64,000 bases of DNA from Acidobacteriota bacterium. GTDB taxonomy: Bacteria; Acidobacteriota; Blastocatellia; Pyrinomonadales; Pyrinomonadaceae. The position numbers and the translations under genes are program-made. The notes beneath the pieces were generated by a model. It was not told where the DNA came from. It saw nothing but the letters and a program-made list of their open reading frames with translations, and made no database searches. Below, in pieces: positions 36,515 to 44,485 of the stretch. Position 1 is the first letter of the stretch. Every line of letters starts with the position of its first letter. Location of the stretch: contig JADJWI010000008.1 of the NCBI GenBank assembly GCA_016716435.1, positions 1,245,501-1,309,500 on the forward strand, read 5' to 3'.

Positions 36515-36776
36515 GGCGCAGATGAAGTTTACCGCATACTGAGGAGGCATCTTTGCACTCGGTGACTCTCTAAGTATGCACTTGGTTGCTACATTTCTCG
36601 CTACACTGTGACTCTAATGGTGTGAATGGCCGTCCTTGCTCACCAATTACGACACGCTTATTCTAATTCGCTACTCTGCTATTCTTCTCGACCTTATGTC
36701 TTGTTAAGAAGGATCTTTAGGGTCTATACTCTCTGCAAACCAACATTTCGGGATCAATCAGGTAGGAAACACAACA
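36515..36776. other. Intergenic region before the S74 adhesin gene
   Basis: AT-richer than its surroundings, with no convincing gene. It ends with AGGTAGGAAAC, a plausible ribosome-binding site for the gene at 36777. A promoter probably lies here, but I cannot place it. Confidence 0.5.
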
Positions 36777-38444
36777 ATGAAAAAGCTAATAATTGCAACA
36801 ATTTTGATAAACCTATTTGCCGTCTGCTCACTCGCACAGACCACAGAGTTTAGTTATCAGGGAATCCTGAAAACTTCGAGCGCACCGGCAAACGGCAATT
36901 TCGATTTCGAATTCCGGCTGTTTGACGCCGCGAGCGGAGGGACTCAGCAAGGCTCGACGGTCATCAAGCCAAATATCGCGGTTGTGAACGGCGTGTACGC
37001 TGTCACGCTCGATTTCGGAGCGGCACCGTTAACGGGAGCCAATCGATTCCTCAGTATTGCCGTTCGCAGCGCGGGCGGCGCCGCTTACACAACACTAGAA
37101 CCGCGACAGGCGATCACGAGTTCGCCGTATGCGGTGCGCAGCCTGAACGCGACAACGGCCGACACGGCGACAAACGCAACGAATGCGACAACGGCGAATA
37201 ATGCCCTAAACCTGGGCGGAGTCGCGGCGAATCAATATGTCGTCACCACCGACCCGCGAATGACAGACGCACGGACACCTACGGCGGGGAGCGCAAATTA
37301 CATTCAAAACGGCACATCAACGCAGTCGGCGAGTAATTTCAACATCAGCGGCAACGGTACGGCGAGCGGCACGCTATCGAGCAACATTATCAATGCCACG
37401 ACCCAATACAACCTAGGCGGCAGCCGAATTTTAAGAAGCCCTGGAACCGGCAACCTTTTTGCAGGATTTTCTGCCGGCGTTGCAACGACCGGACTCTCCA
37501 ATTCATTTTTTGGAACCTCAGCTGGCCAATCAACCACAACCGGCGAGCAGAATTCTTTTTTTGGTAATGCCACAGGCTTATTGAATGTTACAGGCAGTTT
37601 CAACTCATATTTCGGTCGTTCAGCGGGGTTAAATTCAACGGCAAGCAACAATTCGTTTTTCGGGTACAACGCAGGTGCACTAAACACGGGTGGCAACAGC
37701 AATTCCTTCTTTGGCCGCTCCGCAGGCGAAGCAAACACAGGCGGCAACAGTAACGCATTCTTCGGAAGAGGCGCGGGCATAGCGAACACCGACGGCAGCC
37801 TCAACGCATTCTTTGGGACGTTTGCTGGCTCCTCGAACACAACGGGAAGCAACAATACGGCCATCGGCGACGGCGCCAATTTCTCTGTCGGCAACCTGAC
37901 ATTTGCAACCGCAATCGGCGCTGGTGCCTTAGTCACAGCAAGCAACACCATTGTGCTTGGCCGCCCGGTCCTAGACGATGTTTACGTCGGGGGCTTTCTG
38001 TCAGTCGGAAATTCTATCGGAGCGGGTAATAGTGCCGCTTGCTTCGCCCCAACCCCAAACCCGGGGAGCTTTATTGTTATCTGTGCGTCCAGTATCCGTT
38101 ACAAAACAAACGTGGCTCCGCTGCTCAGCGGCTTGAAGCTGATCCAGAGACTGCGTCCGGTGACGTTTGATTGGAAAGAACGGTTTGAAACTGATCTTGG
38201 CCTGATCGCCGAAGAAGTCGCCGAAGTCGAGCCGCTGTTGGTCACCTACACCGAAAAGGGTGAAATCCAAGGTGTTAAATACAAACAAATAGCCGTCGTC
38301 CTGATAAACGCCGTCAAAGAACAGCAAGCTCAGATAGAGGTTCAGCAGAAGCTGATCGAGCAGCAGCAAAGGCAGATCGATGCGCTTAAGAAGCTGGTCT
38401 GTGCGCAGAACCCAACAGCGGATGTTTGTAAGGAGGAGAAATGA
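36777..38444 (+). CDS. Secreted tail-fibre-like protein with C-terminal S74 chaperone domain
   Basis: 555 residues. Signal peptide (IATILINLFAVCSLAQ) followed by a beta-domain (FSYQGILKTSSAPANGNFDFEFRLFD). An Ala/Thr/Asn-rich stretch follows, then eight approximately 17-residue repeats of the pattern NSFFGxxAGxxNTxG. The C-terminal intramolecular chaperone domain begins at SSIRYKTNVAPL, and a terminal coiled coil is rich in Gln. S74 domains drive trimerisation of phage tail spikes and then self-cleave. With a Sec signal and no phage genes nearby, this is probably a trimeric surface adhesin. Confidence 0.87.
   Translation: MKKLIIATILINLFAVCSLAQTTEFSYQGILKTSSAPANGNFDFEFRLFDAASGGTQQGSTVIKPNIAVVNGVYAVTLDFGAAPLTGANRFLSIAVRSAGGAAYTTLEPRQAITSSPYAVRSLNATTADTATNATNATTANNALNLGGVAANQYVVTTDPRMTDARTPTAGSANYIQNGTSTQSASNFNISGNGTASGTLSSNIINATTQYNLGGSRILRSPGTGNLFAGFSAGVATTGLSNSFFGTSAGQSTTTGEQNSFFGNATGLLNVTGSFNSYFGRSAGLNSTASNNSFFGYNAGALNTGGNSNSFFGRSAGEANTGGNSNAFFGRGAGIANTDGSLNAFFGTFAGSSNTTGSNNTAIGDGANFSVGNLTFATAIGAGALVTASNTIVLGRPVLDDVYVGGFLSVGNSIGAGNSAACFAPTPNPGSFIVICASSIRYKTNVAPLLSGLKLIQRLRPVTFDWKERFETDLGLIAEEVAEVEPLLVTYTEKGEIQGVKYKQIAVVLINAVKEQQAQIEVQQKLIEQQQRQIDALKKLVCAQNPTADVCKEEK
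37500..37890 (+). repeat. Eight 51-bp-type coding repeats (NSFFG...AG...NT.G)
   Basis: In-frame repeats of about 17 codons inside the S74 adhesin. Units are diverged at third positions but keep N-S/A-F-F-G and A-G. They likely form a beta-helical stalk of variable length. Confidence 0.75.
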
Positions 38445-38567
38445 AACGCATGTTAAAACTGAAAACGGAAGATTATTGTTGACGGCTCTCCTAGCCTTTT
38501 CCGTTTTCCCCTTTCCGCTTTCCGTTGTCGCGCAGTCAGGCGGCGTGTATCAGATCGAGAAGTCTGC
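38441..38567 (+). pseudogene. Truncated signal-peptide fragment of a secreted protein
   Basis: After GGAGAA an ATG opens MKRMLKLKTE, but the frame ends at once. The next frame encodes LLTALLAFSVFPFPLSVVAQSGGVYQIEKS, a signal peptide and mature N-terminus common in this lineage. At about 38567 coding sense stops and the DNA becomes the antisense of a TPR gene. The rest of the gene is gone. Confidence 0.6.
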
Positions 38568-38763
38568 CGCGACGGTTGTAGGCAGACGCATAATCCGGCT
38601 TGAGCCTGATGGCCTGGGTGTAATCGGCAATGGCTGAGTTGTAATCGGCTTTATTATAGTGAGCAGTGCCGCGATTAAAATACTCCTCGGCGGTTTGCGG
38701 TGTTTGAGCGATTAGGAAGGCCGAAAAAAGCAGTATTAAGATAATGGGGTAAAGGCACTTCAT
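38536..38763 (-). pseudogene. Truncated TPR protein
   Basis: A signal peptide (ILILLFSAFLIAQ) and one and a half TPR units (AEEYFNRGTAHYNKADYNSAIADYTQAIRLKPDYASAYNRRG) are followed by a few unrelated residues and a stop. It is cut at the same point as the fragment on the opposite strand, about 38567. Confidence 0.6.
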
Positions 38764-38986
38764 CTTTCCCTCCTTGTGTCGAACACACTCTCAGTCTCTG
38801 CATACTCCTTATTCGGTACTGGTGCTGTGACCAAAGTCACTTACTCGCGCGAAGTAAGAGGTTAGGTCGACTCGTCGGCGATGAAGGGAAAGCGAAGCAG
38901 GCTAAAGTCTGATGCCGCACATAGGTGCCCATTTTTCACAATATTAAGACTCTTGTTTCGGCGAAGGTTTTTTACGAAGACATCGG
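38764..38986. other. Intergenic region
   Basis: No gene seen. It contains the upstream region of the truncated TPR gene and the 3' flank of the M15-like operon. Confidence 0.5.
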
Positions 38987-39931
38987 TTAAATATCCGGCA
39001 CCCAGAATGTGCGGCCGGAATCGGTGACCTTCTTGAGCCCGAGCGAGGGGAGTTCGGCTTCTTTTGCGCCGAGGTAGGTGAAGTGCGGCAGGTCGGAGGC
39101 GACGGTTTGGAACCAGCCGTTCTCGTTGAGAATGCTGCGGACTTGCGGGTTGTCAAATTCTTTTACGTCAAAGGCCAGCAGCGAAAGGTGCTGCGAGGTT
39201 CCGGGCGGGGCCACCGAGTAGATGATCGATTTCGAAAGGTCCTTGGCGAAATAGATGCCCTGCTCTTCGAGGCGGAGTACTTCCTTGACCTGTTCAAATG
39301 TCGAAAGCCCTTTAAGCCGGTCGGCGTCCGCCTTTGTCATTCGGCCTTGCTTTACCCAATGAACAAGTGCCGGGTCGACGCGGCTTTTCCAGAGCCCGAC
39401 CGTTTCGTTATAGGTCCGCTTTGCCGAGTCGGCCCCTCGCGGGCTGATGGTCAGCCCCTTAGCCTTTGCCTGCTCGATGGCGGAGCGGAGCGCGTCCATC
39501 GCCGCGGCCTGGAGTGTAAGCTGAAAGCCGCCGATCGAAGCGGTCGAGGTCCGCATTGTTCCCTGAAATGCCGCGACCTCCGGTTCATCGCGGAAGACGA
39601 CCTTGAGCGGCACGGCGGCCCCGCCGCGGGCAACGAAGACCGAGCCGTATTCGCGAAGCAGCTTTCGCCCTACGTCGTCGGACGGCTGTTCAAAATCGGC
39701 CGGCAAGTTTGCTGCAAATCCCTTTTTCTCAACCATTTCGGTGTTACTGTTTGCCGATGGGGTGCGGTTCGCGTTTGCCATGTTCGCCGTGTTCGAGTTT
39801 GAAACATTGATCGGCCGATTGTCGCGATTCAGCGGGCCCTCCGGACTCCGAGCGGTCGGGCTTGTCCAGCAACCAACCGCCACCGCGGCCACCGCGACGA
39901 TACTCAAACGCAAATAGTGCATTGCCATCAT
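38987..39931 (-). CDS. VanY-like (peptidase M15) putative lipoprotein, paralogue A
   Basis: 314 residues. An N-terminal lipoprotein signal (VAAVAVGCW) is followed by an Asn/Ser-rich linker. The C-terminal domain has GTSQHLSLLAFDV, matching the zinc-binding SxHxxGxAxD pattern of D-Ala-D-Ala carboxypeptidases (Gly replaced by Leu). PHFTYLG stands where ExWH occurs, so the third zinc histidine is kept but the catalytic Glu region is altered. It may trim peptidoglycan or be an inactive derivative. The start overlaps the stop of paralogue B (ATGA). Confidence 0.72.
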   Translation of the reverse strand: MMAMHYLRLSIVAVAAVAVGCWTSPTARSPEGPLNRDNRPINVSNSNTANMANANRTPSANSNTEMVEKKGFAANLPADFEQPSDDVGRKLLREYGSVFVARGGAAVPLKVVFRDEPEVAAFQGTMRTSTASIGGFQLTLQAAAMDALRSAIEQAKAKGLTISPRGADSAKRTYNETVGLWKSRVDPALVHWVKQGRMTKADADRLKGLSTFEQVKEVLRLEEQGIYFAKDLSKSIIYSVAPPGTSQHLSLLAFDVKEFDNPQVRSILNENGWFQTVASDLPHFTYLGAKEAELPSLGLKKVTDSGRTFWVPDI

Positions 39932-40788
39932 CTCTCAAAATTCGGGATCCAGAACTTGAAGCCTTCCTTCTCAGCGGCGATCAACCCGCGCTTCGGAAGT
40001 TCGCTTTCATCGAGCCCAAGATATGTGAAATGCGGCGTGTCGTCAATGATGGTCTGGAACCAGCCGTGTTGGTTGAGTATCGCCCGGACGTCTTTATTCG
40101 CAAACTCAGCGACATCTAACGCTAGCATCGAAAGATGCTGCGAGGTGCCCGGAGCAGCGACCGATGAGAATATCGAGCGGTTGAAGCCGGTCGAGAACCA
40201 GATCGAGTCCTTCTCCCATTCGATCACCTGAGCCACCTGATCGGTCGTTTCCATCTTCGCGGCGAGCTCGGCATCCTCAGGCTTAATCTTGCCGCGGGCG
40301 GTCCAGTGCTTAAGTGCCGGGTCGAACCGCGATTTCCAGATCCGGAAGGTGTCCGCATAGCTCCGCTTGGCCGCCGAGGCACCGCGGGGCGTTATCGTAA
40401 GCTTGCGCTTTGCGGCTGCGGCCCGGGCCTTGTCGAGTGCATCCATCGCGGCAGACTGTAGCTCGATGGTTCGCCCGCCGATCGTCGCCGTTCTTGAGGC
40501 GACCGTTCCCTGAAACGCCGACACTTCTTCTTCACTGGCAAAGACGCAGTTGCTCGGGAACCGCACCTCCGATGCCGCGATGAACATCGCCCCGTAGTCC
40601 TTAAAAACACGACGGGCGACAATGCTGGTATCGATCGGGCAGATATTCTCAAGCTTCAGCTTCTTTGCCCCGAGCCGCTTCTCGACCACCGGCCGGAAGT
40701 CGATCGGCCCGTTCTTCTGGGCCAAAGCCGAGCCCCAGAGCAGCGAAAAAGCGAACAATGCGATGAGTGATGTTTTCGTAATCTTCAT
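39928..40788 (-). CDS. VanY-like (peptidase M15) exported protein, paralogue B
   Basis: 286 residues with signal peptide (ALFAFSLLWGSALAQ). It aligns along its length with the downstream neighbour (EVSAFQGTVASRTATIGG, LTITPRGASAAKRSYADTF, WKSRFDPALKHW). Putative zinc ligands lie in GTSQHLSMLALDV and DTPHFTYLG. Tandem duplication with later divergence is likely. It starts seven bases after hutH, so both paralogues are the distal genes of the histidine operon, though no metabolic link is obvious. Confidence 0.72.
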   Translation of the reverse strand: MKITKTSLIALFAFSLLWGSALAQKNGPIDFRPVVEKRLGAKKLKLENICPIDTSIVARRVFKDYGAMFIAASEVRFPSNCVFASEEEVSAFQGTVASRTATIGGRTIELQSAAMDALDKARAAAAKRKLTITPRGASAAKRSYADTFRIWKSRFDPALKHWTARGKIKPEDAELAAKMETTDQVAQVIEWEKDSIWFSTGFNRSIFSSVAAPGTSQHLSMLALDVAEFANKDVRAILNQHGWFQTIIDDTPHFTYLGLDESELPKRGLIAAEKEGFKFWIPNFER

Positions 40789-40794
40789 TTCAGA

Positions 40795-42411
40795 TCAATC
40801 TTTTGTGCGGGTAATAAATTCGCGAACCACGGCCAGGACCTCGTCCATATGGCCCTTCATATACTCGTCCTTTCGGATGAAAGGCACTCGCCGCCGGATG
40901 CCTTCATAGATCTCCCGCGTGCCGTTGCCGAGCCGCTTTTCTTCACCGATCCGTGCCTTGCGGAGGTCAACGCCCTGTGCCGCGCAGAAAAGCTCGATAG
41001 AAAGAATGTTCGCCAGATTCTCGGCAACCTGCCGCAATTTCAAAGCCGCCGTCGCTCCCATCGAAACGTGGTCCTCTACGTTCGCCGAGCTCGGTATCGT
41101 ATCGACGCTCGCCGGATGAGCCAGCACTTTGTTCTCGGTGCAAAGTGCCGCGGCCGTGTATTGCACGATCATAAAGCCCGAATTCAGCCCGCCGTTCTCG
41201 GTCAGAAATGCAGGCAACACGTGGGCGTTTGAAGATTCATCCGTCAGCCGCATCACCCGCCGCTCGGAGATATTGCCAAGCTCCGCAAGCGCGATGGTCA
41301 GGTAATCGAACGCGAGCGCCAGCGGCTCGCCGTGGAAGTTCCCGCCGCTGATCACCTCTATCGACGCGCCGACGCCCGGACGCGGAGCCGCGGCGAGTTG
41401 ATCTTCTGTTCCCTCGTCCCCGCGTCCCGCATTCTCCGCGTCGCGAACAAATATCAATGGATTATCCGTCACCGAATTAAGCTCGATCTTGAGCAGCCAT
41501 TCGGCATAGGCGACAGCATCGCGGCATGCTCCGTGGACTTGCGGGATGCAGCGGAGCGTGTAGGCGTCCTGCACATTCGCCGGGTCAAAATCGCGGACAA
41601 ACTCGCTTCCCTCCAGATGCTTGCGGAGGCTGCGGGCCGTATCTATCTGCCGCGGATGCGGGCGAAGTGCGTGGATCCGCTCATCAAATGCCGAGACCGT
41701 CCCATGCAAAGCCTCAAGGCTCAGGCAGCCCGCGACGTCGGCGAGGTCCGCGAGGCGGATCGCCTTTGCGGTCTCAAGCACGCCGAGGGCGGTCATCACG
41801 GTCGTGCCGTTGGTCAGGGCAAGCCCCTCTTTTGCTTTTAGCGAGACCGGCGAAAGCCCGGCTTTGCTCAAAGCCTCGGCACCGGACATCACCTCGCCGC
41901 CAAATTCCGCACGCCCCTCGCCGATCAATACGCACGCAAAATGAGCCAGCGGCGCAAGGTCACCGCTCGCACCCAAGCTTCCCTTTTCCGGGATCACCGG
42001 ATGCACGCCGCGATTGAGGCACTCAAGAATAAGCTCAAGCGTCTCAAGCCGAATGCCCGAAAAACCGCGAGCCAGCGTGTTCGCCCGGATGAGCATTATC
42101 GCCCGGACCGTCGGCACGTCAAACGCATCGCCGACGCCGACCGCGTGGCTCAGGACGATATTCCGCTGCAGCTCCTCGACCTGTTCGCGGCCGATGATCT
42201 TGTCCTTAAAAGCCCCGAAACCGGTCGTGATACCATATGCAACCTCGCCGCGTTCGAGCAATTCATCGACCGCCGCCGCCGCCCGGTTCACATTCACCTG
42301 CGCCCGCTCGTCAAGCACAACACGCGGCTGGCCCGGCCGCCCATAGACAACCGCCAGCACCTGCTCAAAGGTAAGGCTTTCGCCATCGATATAGATCGAT
42401 TCTCTTATCAT
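40795..42411 (-). CDS. hutH: Histidine ammonia-lyase
   Basis: 538 residues. Deaminates L-histidine to urocanate, the first step of the Hut pathway. The MIO cofactor-forming triad ASG lies in GSLGASGDLAPLAH, and NGTTVMTAL and GNFHGEP are conserved. An insertion of about 25 residues (RDAENAGRGDEGTEDQLAA) lies between DNPLIF and VISGGNFHGEP; its DNA is polypyrimidine, like the repeats elsewhere. Member of the minus-strand hut operon. Confidence 0.95.
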   Translation of the reverse strand: MIRESIYIDGESLTFEQVLAVVYGRPGQPRVVLDERAQVNVNRAAAAVDELLERGEVAYGITTGFGAFKDKIIGREQVEELQRNIVLSHAVGVGDAFDVPTVRAIMLIRANTLARGFSGIRLETLELILECLNRGVHPVIPEKGSLGASGDLAPLAHFACVLIGEGRAEFGGEVMSGAEALSKAGLSPVSLKAKEGLALTNGTTVMTALGVLETAKAIRLADLADVAGCLSLEALHGTVSAFDERIHALRPHPRQIDTARSLRKHLEGSEFVRDFDPANVQDAYTLRCIPQVHGACRDAVAYAEWLLKIELNSVTDNPLIFVRDAENAGRGDEGTEDQLAAAPRPGVGASIEVISGGNFHGEPLALAFDYLTIALAELGNISERRVMRLTDESSNAHVLPAFLTENGGLNSGFMIVQYTAAALCTENKVLAHPASVDTIPSSANVEDHVSMGATAALKLRQVAENLANILSIELFCAAQGVDLRKARIGEEKRLGNGTREIYEGIRRRVPFIRKDEYMKGHMDEVLAVVREFITRTKD

Positions 42412-42430
42412 TTGAAGACTGCGAGCGTTT

Positions 42431-42616
42431 CTATTTCGAAGAGGCCTTTCGTGAGATCAGAACCGCCCCTACGACGCCAACTATTACGCCGATCCCCCCT
42501 GTTCTCACGGTTGTAGAAAGTCCGAACACTTCTCCCAGCAGTCCCAAAATTAGACCGCTCAACAGGCCCACAACCAAAAGCACGAGAATAATTGACCCCC
42601 AACTATTTAGTTTCAT
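42431..42616 (-). CDS. Small two-helix membrane protein
   Basis: 61 residues from ATG 42616, which has GGAGG five bases upstream; an upstream ATG at 42631 is less likely. Two hydrophobic Gly-rich helices (IILVLLVVGLLSGLILGLLG and GIGVIVGVVGAVLI) end in a basic tail. Lies between hutI and hutH. Function unknown. Confidence 0.7.
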   Translation of the reverse strand: MKLNSWGSIILVLLVVGLLSGLILGLLGEVFGLSTTVRTGGIGVIVGVVGAVLISRKASSK

Positions 42617-42632
42617 CGGTTCCTCCGTCAAA

Positions 42633-43913
42633 TTATCTAATTAGTTCCACAACTTCACCGTCTTTAAGTGCCGTCCTGATCATCTGTCCGCCAAATTCGT
42701 ACGAAACTAGCCGGTAGTCATTCGAATTGATGATGAGTAGATCTGCACATTTTCCGACCTCTATCGAACCATGCATCTCACCGAGTCCGATGGCGTGGGC
42801 GGCGTTTATGGTTGCCGCGTTCAGCGCTTCGGCGGGGAGAAGTTTCTGGTAGCGGCAGGCGATCGCCATCGCCATTGGCTGCGATGGGCACGGTGCCGAG
42901 CCGGGGTTGTAGTCGGTCGTCAGGGCCACGGCACAGCCCGCGTCTATCATTTTCCTCGCCGGGGCGAATTGCGTTTTGCCGCCGTTGAAATTCTCTGTCG
43001 GGATGACGACACCGACCGTTTCGCTTGCGGTAAGCAAGGCGATCTCGTCATCGGAGATCGCATCGAGGTGATCGATCGAGACCGCGTTGCTCTCGACCCC
43101 GAGCCGCGACCCGCCGAGGTTTGTGAACTGATCAACGTGTGCCTTGAGCCGAAAGCCGAGTTTCGCGGCCACAGCAAATATTCGCTGAGCGTGCCCGACA
43201 TCAAAAGCATTCCGCTCGCAAAAGATATCAGCAAAGAACGGCGTCTCGTCGGCAGCAAAGTGCGAGCCCGCATACCATTCCCACGCCTGCGGCAGCATCT
43301 CGCCGCAGATCAGCTCGACATAGCCGTCCGGGTCGTCTTTGAACTCCGGCGGAACCGCATGTGCCGCAAGAAAGGTCGGCACAATTTTGATCGAATGACG
43401 CTTGTCGAGGGCTTCTATCACCCGCAGCATCTTCAGCTCCGTCGCAGTGTCGAGCCCGTACCCGGTCTTTATTTCGCAGACGGTCGTGCCGCAAGCGAGC
43501 ATCTTATCGAGCCGGCCGAGAGCTGCGTCGATCAACTCCTCTTCCGTAGCCGCCCGTGTGTTCCGGACGGTCGAGATTATCCCGCCGCCCGCGGCAAGAA
43601 TATCGAGATATTCCGCCCCTTTGATCTTCAGTTCAAATTCATTCAGCCGGTCACCGGCATAGACGATATGCGTGTGCGGATCGACAAATCCCGGAACTAC
43701 CGCCCGGCCTTCGGCGTCGATCAATTCAGCGGCCTTGTATTTTCCAAGGATCTCAGCCGATGTTCCGACGGCAGTAAAAACGCCGTCTTTGATCGCAACG
43801 GCACCATCGGCAATTATGCCGACGTCCTGCATCGCGGCCCCGCGTTTCGGCCCGCCCGGCGAGGCACAAGTGACAAGCTGACCGGCGTTGTGGATTATAA
43901 GGTCATTGACCAT
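42633..43913 (-). CDS. hutI: Imidazolonepropionase
   Basis: 426 residues. Hydrolyses imidazolone-propionate to N-formimino-glutamate, step three of histidine breakdown. An amidohydrolase-type metal site begins with DPHTHIVYAGDR. CEIKTGYGLD, HVDQFTNLGG, SIDHLDAIS and TTDYNPGSAP are family motifs. The start codon overlaps the stop of the AhpD-like gene (TAATG), indicating tight coupling. Confidence 0.95.
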   Translation of the reverse strand: MVNDLIIHNAGQLVTCASPGGPKRGAAMQDVGIIADGAVAIKDGVFTAVGTSAEILGKYKAAELIDAEGRAVVPGFVDPHTHIVYAGDRLNEFELKIKGAEYLDILAAGGGIISTVRNTRAATEEELIDAALGRLDKMLACGTTVCEIKTGYGLDTATELKMLRVIEALDKRHSIKIVPTFLAAHAVPPEFKDDPDGYVELICGEMLPQAWEWYAGSHFAADETPFFADIFCERNAFDVGHAQRIFAVAAKLGFRLKAHVDQFTNLGGSRLGVESNAVSIDHLDAISDDEIALLTASETVGVVIPTENFNGGKTQFAPARKMIDAGCAVALTTDYNPGSAPCPSQPMAMAIACRYQKLLPAEALNAATINAAHAIGLGEMHGSIEVGKCADLLIINSNDYRLVSYEFGGQMIRTALKDGEVVELIR

Positions 43914-44485
43914 TAAAGCGTTTCGCGGCCGATGCCGAGCGAATCGGCAACGCGGTTAATGTAGTTGAACCACGACGCGATGAGCGTTATTTGCAAGATC
44001 GCCGTGTCGTCAAAGCCGACCGCCCGCAGCCGCTCGTGATACTCGGGCGTGATCCGCGTGGCATCTTTCGTCAATTGGACAACGTAGTCGAGCATCACCC
44101 GCTCGGCCTCCGTTATCGGCGCGGTCGTGTAATCCTCGCGAAGTGCCTCGATCAACCCCTCTTCTAAAGTGACGCGACGCAGAAACTCTGCGTGAGATTC
44201 CACTCAGTAAAAGCAGTCGTTCGTGTGCGAGACCATCGTCGCGATCATCTCGTGCTGCCGCCTTTCGAGCGGAAGCTCCGGCGACATCATCGCCGCAAAC
44301 GCCATGAACGAATGATGAAGAGCATCCGGTATCAGCGTGTGCGAATCGATGATCGATTCGTTGATGGTGCTTGCCCCTTCGGCGGGCGTCGCATATTCCT
44401 GCGGATACGACATCCGCGTCTTCATCAGGATCTCTTGAAGCTTCGGGTCGGCGTCCTCAAATTTTATCGTTTTTATCCAGGCCAT
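43913..44485 (-). CDS. AhpD-like peroxidase-related selenoprotein (in-frame TGA as selenocysteine)
   Basis: 190 residues if the TGA at 44206-44204 is read through; start ATG 44485 (MAWIKTIKF), overlapping the permease stop by 29 bases. The TGA is codon 94 in NDCFY-U-VESHAEFLRR, giving C91-x-x-U94-x-x-x-H98, exactly where AhpD/carboxymuconolactone-decarboxylase-family redox enzymes have CxxCxxxH. Both flanks are in the same frame and belong to one family (EYHERLRAVGFDDTAILQITLIASWFNYINRVAD at the C-terminus). Sec-containing AhpD-like proteins are a known selenoprotein class. Likely a thiol-dependent peroxidase or reductase; its role in a hut operon is unknown. Confidence 0.85.
44177..44206 (-). 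promoter_or_regulatory. Candidate bacterial SECIS element just after the in-frame TGA
   Basis: From the TGA, ten bases lead to a perfect 6-bp stem ACGCAG / CTGCGT with loop AGTTT. The loop begins 16 nt after the TGA and has G as its second base. This meets the usual description of bacterial SECIS hairpins: apical loop 16-37 nt from UGA with a G in the first two loop positions. SelB would bind it to insert selenocysteine. Confidence 0.75.

Noticed and set aside
37304..37951. 215-codon minus-strand ORF with regular repeats
   Set aside because: The repeats are the reverse of the adhesin coding repeats; no start signal.
36777..38444. Prophage remnant because of the S74 tail-fibre domain
   Set aside because: The protein has a Sec signal peptide and no other phage gene is nearby.
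42771..43916. 381-codon plus-strand ORF
   Set aside because: Antisense shadow of hutI.
44203..44206. Reading the AhpD-like gene as two genes or as a frameshifted pseudogene
   Set aside because: The two halves are in the same frame, separated only by TGA at the catalytic Cys position, and a SECIS-like hairpin follows.
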